A stretch of 48,234 nt of DNA from Chara braunii (taxonomy: Eukaryota; Streptophyta; Charophyceae; Charales; Characeae), in contig BFEA01000394.1 of assembly GCA_003427395.1 (NCBI GenBank), positions 304,500 through 352,733 on the forward strand, in the 5' to 3' direction. A program made the position numbers and the translations under genes. The notes beneath the pieces were generated by a model. That model saw only the letters and a list, made by a program, of their open reading frames with translations. It had not been told where the DNA came from and searched no databases. Each line of letters starts with the position of its first letter. The first letter of the stretch is position 1. Of this stretch, positions 45,477-48,234 are shown piece after piece.

Positions 45477-46414
45477 GTCAGGGCACCTGAACTTACAGAG
45501 CGCGCCCAACTTAGCCAGGCCCAAAGTCAGAATACCTAAACTTATAGAGCGTTCTGACTTGGCCAGGTAAACACAAACAGAGGGCACAACTACTTCTCTC
45601 TTCTCTGGGCGTATGATTAGACCACTCTAGTCGCCATGAACTGTTTAAATAACCAATTTATATATACCTCTCTGAACTTAGTCTTCAAAGGGGATATAAG
45701 GCTGATCCGCTCAACTTAGAACATTGCTCAGCCTGCCCAAGTTTACCTTCAGTTATATCTCTTAGTTATACTCTCTTCGGTTGTGATAAGCTATAGTCAG
45801 GCTACCTAAACTTATAGAGTGGCCTGACTAGCCTGTTCTTAATAGCATAGTAATACAATATAGCCAGATTATATCCATTGGTTCCAGCATGTGCGAGGCA
45901 TTGGGTCAGACTACCTAAACTTATAGAGCGGTCTGACCCTCTGCCAGGTTCGTTTCTCTCTGATCCAATCCGTACGAGGCAGTGGGACAGGCTACCTAAA
46001 CTTATAGAGCGGTCTGCCCCCTGCCAGAATTATTCCTTCAGAACAAAACAGGAGAAGGGTCGAACCACCTAAACTTATAGAGCGGTACAGACCTCCTCGT
46101 TCAGAACCAAAGAACTTGAGAGAACCCCAAGTAAAACGAGGCAACCCAAGGTACCTAAACTTATAGAGCGCCTTGGGTCCCTGAAAGTCACTCACAGTCA
46201 AACCCTCACAAGTCAGAGCAGCCATGACACCTAAACTTATAGAGCGTCCTGACCCTCCATGCAATTCACAACACCAGGTCTCCCCAAACTTATGGGGACA
46301 TCCCAGCCTCCAGAGCTTCAGGCTACCTAAACTCATAGAGCGGCCCGAGGCTCCATGCAGTCCAAAAATAAACAAAGCGCTGGGCTTCCCCAAACTTAAG
46401 GGGACCTCCCAGCC
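45477..46414 (-). repeat. Stem-loop array in copy 2 with constant loop and varied stems
   Basis: About eleven units share the loop core ACCTAAACTTATAGAGCG (plus strand). Perfect stems include AAGTCAGAA/TTCTGACTT (45524-45560), TAGTCAGGC/GCCTGACTA (45794-45830), GGGTCAGAC/GTCTGACCC (45903-45939) and ACCCAAGG/CCTTGGGT (46144-46178). Two units near 46280 and 46379-46413 have a variant loop CCCCAAACTTA.GGGG, the latter closed by GCTGGG/CCCAGC. Others (45477, 45984, 46057, 46222, 46316) pair imperfectly. Different but complementary stems around one loop indicate that the folded form matters, or mattered. Confidence 0.85.
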
Positions 46415-46732
46415 TTAGTAACCCGGTCAATCTGCACACAATACTGCCTTCCTCCCAACCTTCCCCCAGATGCAATCCATTTCATTCGCAATCTGCTTTC
46501 AGGCAATCAACAACTGAAACTGAGATTTGCCCACACATTCTTTTACTTCAGTCTGACTCATGTCCTGAAAGTCAAACTTGGAACCAAGTACAAGGTCCAC
46601 ACAATACACTCAGTCAAACGTAGAGGGATGTACAGGTAGGGGTTATAATTGGGTCTATAGAGGGAGTCAAGGGATTACCACTCAGTTCCCTGCCTCCAGG
46701 ACTCCGCCTGAGTCCCGGCAGAGCTCCCGCAA

Positions 46733-46770
46733 CTGTCTCTTATACACATCTAGATGTGTATAAGAGACAG
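46733..46770. other. Nextera/Tn5 mate-pair junction adapter (artefact)
   Basis: CTGTCTCTTATACACATCT (46733-46751) is followed directly by its exact reverse complement (46752-46770). This is the 19-bp Tn5 mosaic end in the back-to-back form of a Nextera mate-pair circularisation junction. It is not biological. The minus-strand translation contains SYTHLDVYKRQ, the tell-tale peptide of this adapter in protein databases. Sequence on the two sides comes from opposite ends of a mate-pair fragment or from a misjoin. Confidence 0.98.
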
Positions 46771-48234
46771 CTGCAACAGCGGCCTCCTTTTGTAGTTGAC
46801 CCCCCCCCCCCCCCCAGTACACTACGCCTTCACCTCCCGTAATAAGACTGCAATCATGCAGTTCGTGGCTAGCCGTACCTAAGGCAGTACAGCCACCTGC
46901 AGCACGTTCGACAACCGTTGTTGTAGTACAGCCAACCAAGTCAACCCGCAGAGCCCATAGTAGGATTAGCCAGAACGTTGCAGCTTAGCAGTGCGCCTCT
47001 CTCTTTCCTCCTGTTGATGAGCAGCGCGCCAGGCATCAGGCACGTCTTGCAGTCCCGTGGGCTGCGAGTTGTCGCCCCGCCAACCCGCCAGCCATCAGTC
47101 TGATCCCCACTTTGTAGCCAGTCCGGTGCCTACGGGCACCAGGTCAGCGAGCTCGGTAGAGCTTGACAAGGTACTGCGCCCACTGCAGTCGAGCCCCAAC
47201 CCAAAACACGGCGACAGACTTCGGCCAAACGGCAGCTTCTCCCTTCAGTTGTACGCAGTGCCCTGGCTTCAGGCGTACGGCGAGTCGATGTCACCCAGGG
47301 GCTCCGACTGTAGTAACGGGGTTCCCGTAGCTGCTATCTAAGAGCTTACAGCAGAGGTACACAGAACCCCAGCCAAGCCGGATACGTATTCCCCTCGGCC
47401 CACAGAGCGGGCCAAACAGCTCGAGCCTCGTGTAGGCAGATAGGCCTTCGAATCAGCCAACCTTTGCCCCCTTTACTACCACTCTTGTCATGGCTCCCCG
47501 CATTGCCTCTTTACTCCAGCTCCTACCCTGCTAGTTCGTTCCCCGGACCAGCTTTGCCCGATAATTCGCCTGCATTCAAGATCCCTTGCTAACACTCTCC
47601 CTTACCCAACTCTAATGGCGCGTGAAACCGCCATGGGTTCACCCTCCCGGTACTATCTTCTCGTCGCTCTCGCGCAGCCCGTTTCTCTTCCGCCCCCCTT
47701 TTCACCTACCTTCCTCTAGCGCCGACCTCATAATCGAGGTCGCCGTGCCCGAAAACCTCCATGTGGCCTCATGTCCGACCTAAACCCCTCGAGGAGCGCA
47801 CGCTCCACCTCGCTCCCGCGGCACCCCGCTCGTCTTCCCGCCATCTCCGTTCTGGCTCATGTTGACGTCACCACCAGCCGACCTAGCGCTGCCTACGCAG
47901 TGCGGAGCTCCCACGGGCGAAAAGAAAATCGTCAAAGCGAAAAAAGAACGCCGACCCCCGGGCTCTTTCCCATTTTATGCGCGTCATCCCCGCGGGTACC
48001 TACGAACGCCCGACTGCGCACTACTCCTATACACACAGGCGAAAACAGAGACCGGTCAACGACGGATCTTAAATAGTCCCTCGCTTCTGTCTCTTAGTAC
48101 GACTCCCGCCAACTCATACCCCAACCGAAGCCGCTACCCCAGCTACCTCCTGTGGGTCAGCGGGGCCTCTTGCCAGTATCCGACGCCGATCGGTGCCAGG
48201 TTCATTTGTCGGTTTACGGGTGTCGCCCCCCCCC
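46771..48234. other. Unassigned GC-rich DNA beyond the adapter
   Basis: A 16-base C-run lies at 46800-46815. Short frames occur on both strands (for example 47057-47341), but none has recognisable domains. I could not align this part with the DNA upstream of copy 1 (before 35495). The window ends in a C-run. Confidence 0.5.

Larger units (their letters stand above)
42613..46732 (-). mobile_element. Large non-coding repeat, copy 2 (GC-richer, antisense)
   Basis: Read on the minus strand it follows copy 1 module by module: TTGCGGGAGCTCTG at its start (46732), stem-loops (46414-45477), CTCGCCACGTGCTAGAGCG (~45285), tandem array (45190-44560), ATAACAGGTCGGTT (44340), CCCCCTTGACTTTCG (~43235), ACACTTGAGTGTC (~43040) and the conserved 55-base block (42672-42613). 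An internal duplication not seen in copy 1 sits at 42862-42958 and 43437-43525 (CCCATAACTT ... GCGTCGCGCGCG). Its 5' end is exactly the adapter junction, so the natural end is missing. Confidence 0.75.

Noticed and set aside
45477-46414. CRISPR array or integron attC sites
   Set aside because: Spacing varies, the repeat is a constant loop with variable stems, and the context is eukaryotic with no cas or integrase genes.
46682-46939. Minus-strand frame containing SYTHLDVYKRQ
   Set aside because: The peptide is the translation of the Nextera junction adapter; the frame is an artefact.

Overview
This window looks like nuclear DNA of a streptophyte plant or alga with a repeat-packed genome. The one intact gene, an intronless soluble inorganic pyrophosphatase at 31251-31907, has the plant-type sequence. 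The LINE remnants are L1-like with the plant-type zinc-binding C-terminal domain. Full-length or partial copies of U6 and 5S RNA genes are eukaryotic. A charophyte such as Chara would fit, but that is an inference; I cannot run a search. Eleven isolated N bases and one sequencing-adapter junction show that this is a draft short-read assembly.

Layout. 1-3238: decayed LINE-A (+), ORF1 tail then ORF2. 3239-4042: 3' end of another retroposon with an A tail. 4850-5197: tRNA-derived SINE pieces and a 5'-truncated U6 copy. 5480-10057: LINE-E (+), split at 7011/9397 by a 2.4 kb inverted-repeat-ended element full of the palindrome TTTATAGNNCTATAAA, and itself ended by LINE-C (-, 10061-12075) right after its FADD motif. 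12090-13600: antisense retroposon, GAT/ATG microsatellites and a 32-bp minisatellite. 13860-15460: LINE-D (-). 15560-18600: SINE/LINE tails, a degenerate foldback element and unassigned DNA. 18610-27779: LINE-B (+), the best preserved LINE, with ORF1, ORF2 and 3' UTR. 28000-29109: a further retroposon with an A tail. 29110-31250: unassigned DNA leading into a repeated leader of the pyrophosphatase gene. 32300-34030: a cluster of minisatellite, U6 copy, 5S copy, foldback elements and tandem tRNA-type SINEs.

The last 13 kb hold the most unusual material. Two diverged copies of one large non-coding repeat lie in opposite orientation: copy 1 at 35495-39854 (+, AT-rich) and copy 2 at 42613-46732 (-, more GC-rich). 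Both carry the same modules in the same order: an array of about ten stem-loops, then a 115-130 bp tandem array, then several short conserved blocks. In copy 2 the stem-loops share one loop (core ACCTAAACTTATAGAGCG), but their stems differ from unit to unit and remain self-complementary. Copy 1 is interrupted by a 723-bp hAT-like element with an 8-bp target duplication. Copy 2 ends exactly at a 38-bp Tn5/Nextera mate-pair junction (46733-46770), so the DNA beyond it may not be a true neighbour.

How the parts work together: the window is mostly a record of retrotransposition. Several LINE and retroposon 3' ends share a small hairpin whose stem covaries between copies, which suggests a tail recognised by one LINE reverse transcriptase. 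The same enzymes could have produced the U6, 5S and tRNA-derived copies. Tryptophan codons in the LINEs have repeatedly become TGA, a sign of cytosine-deamination decay.
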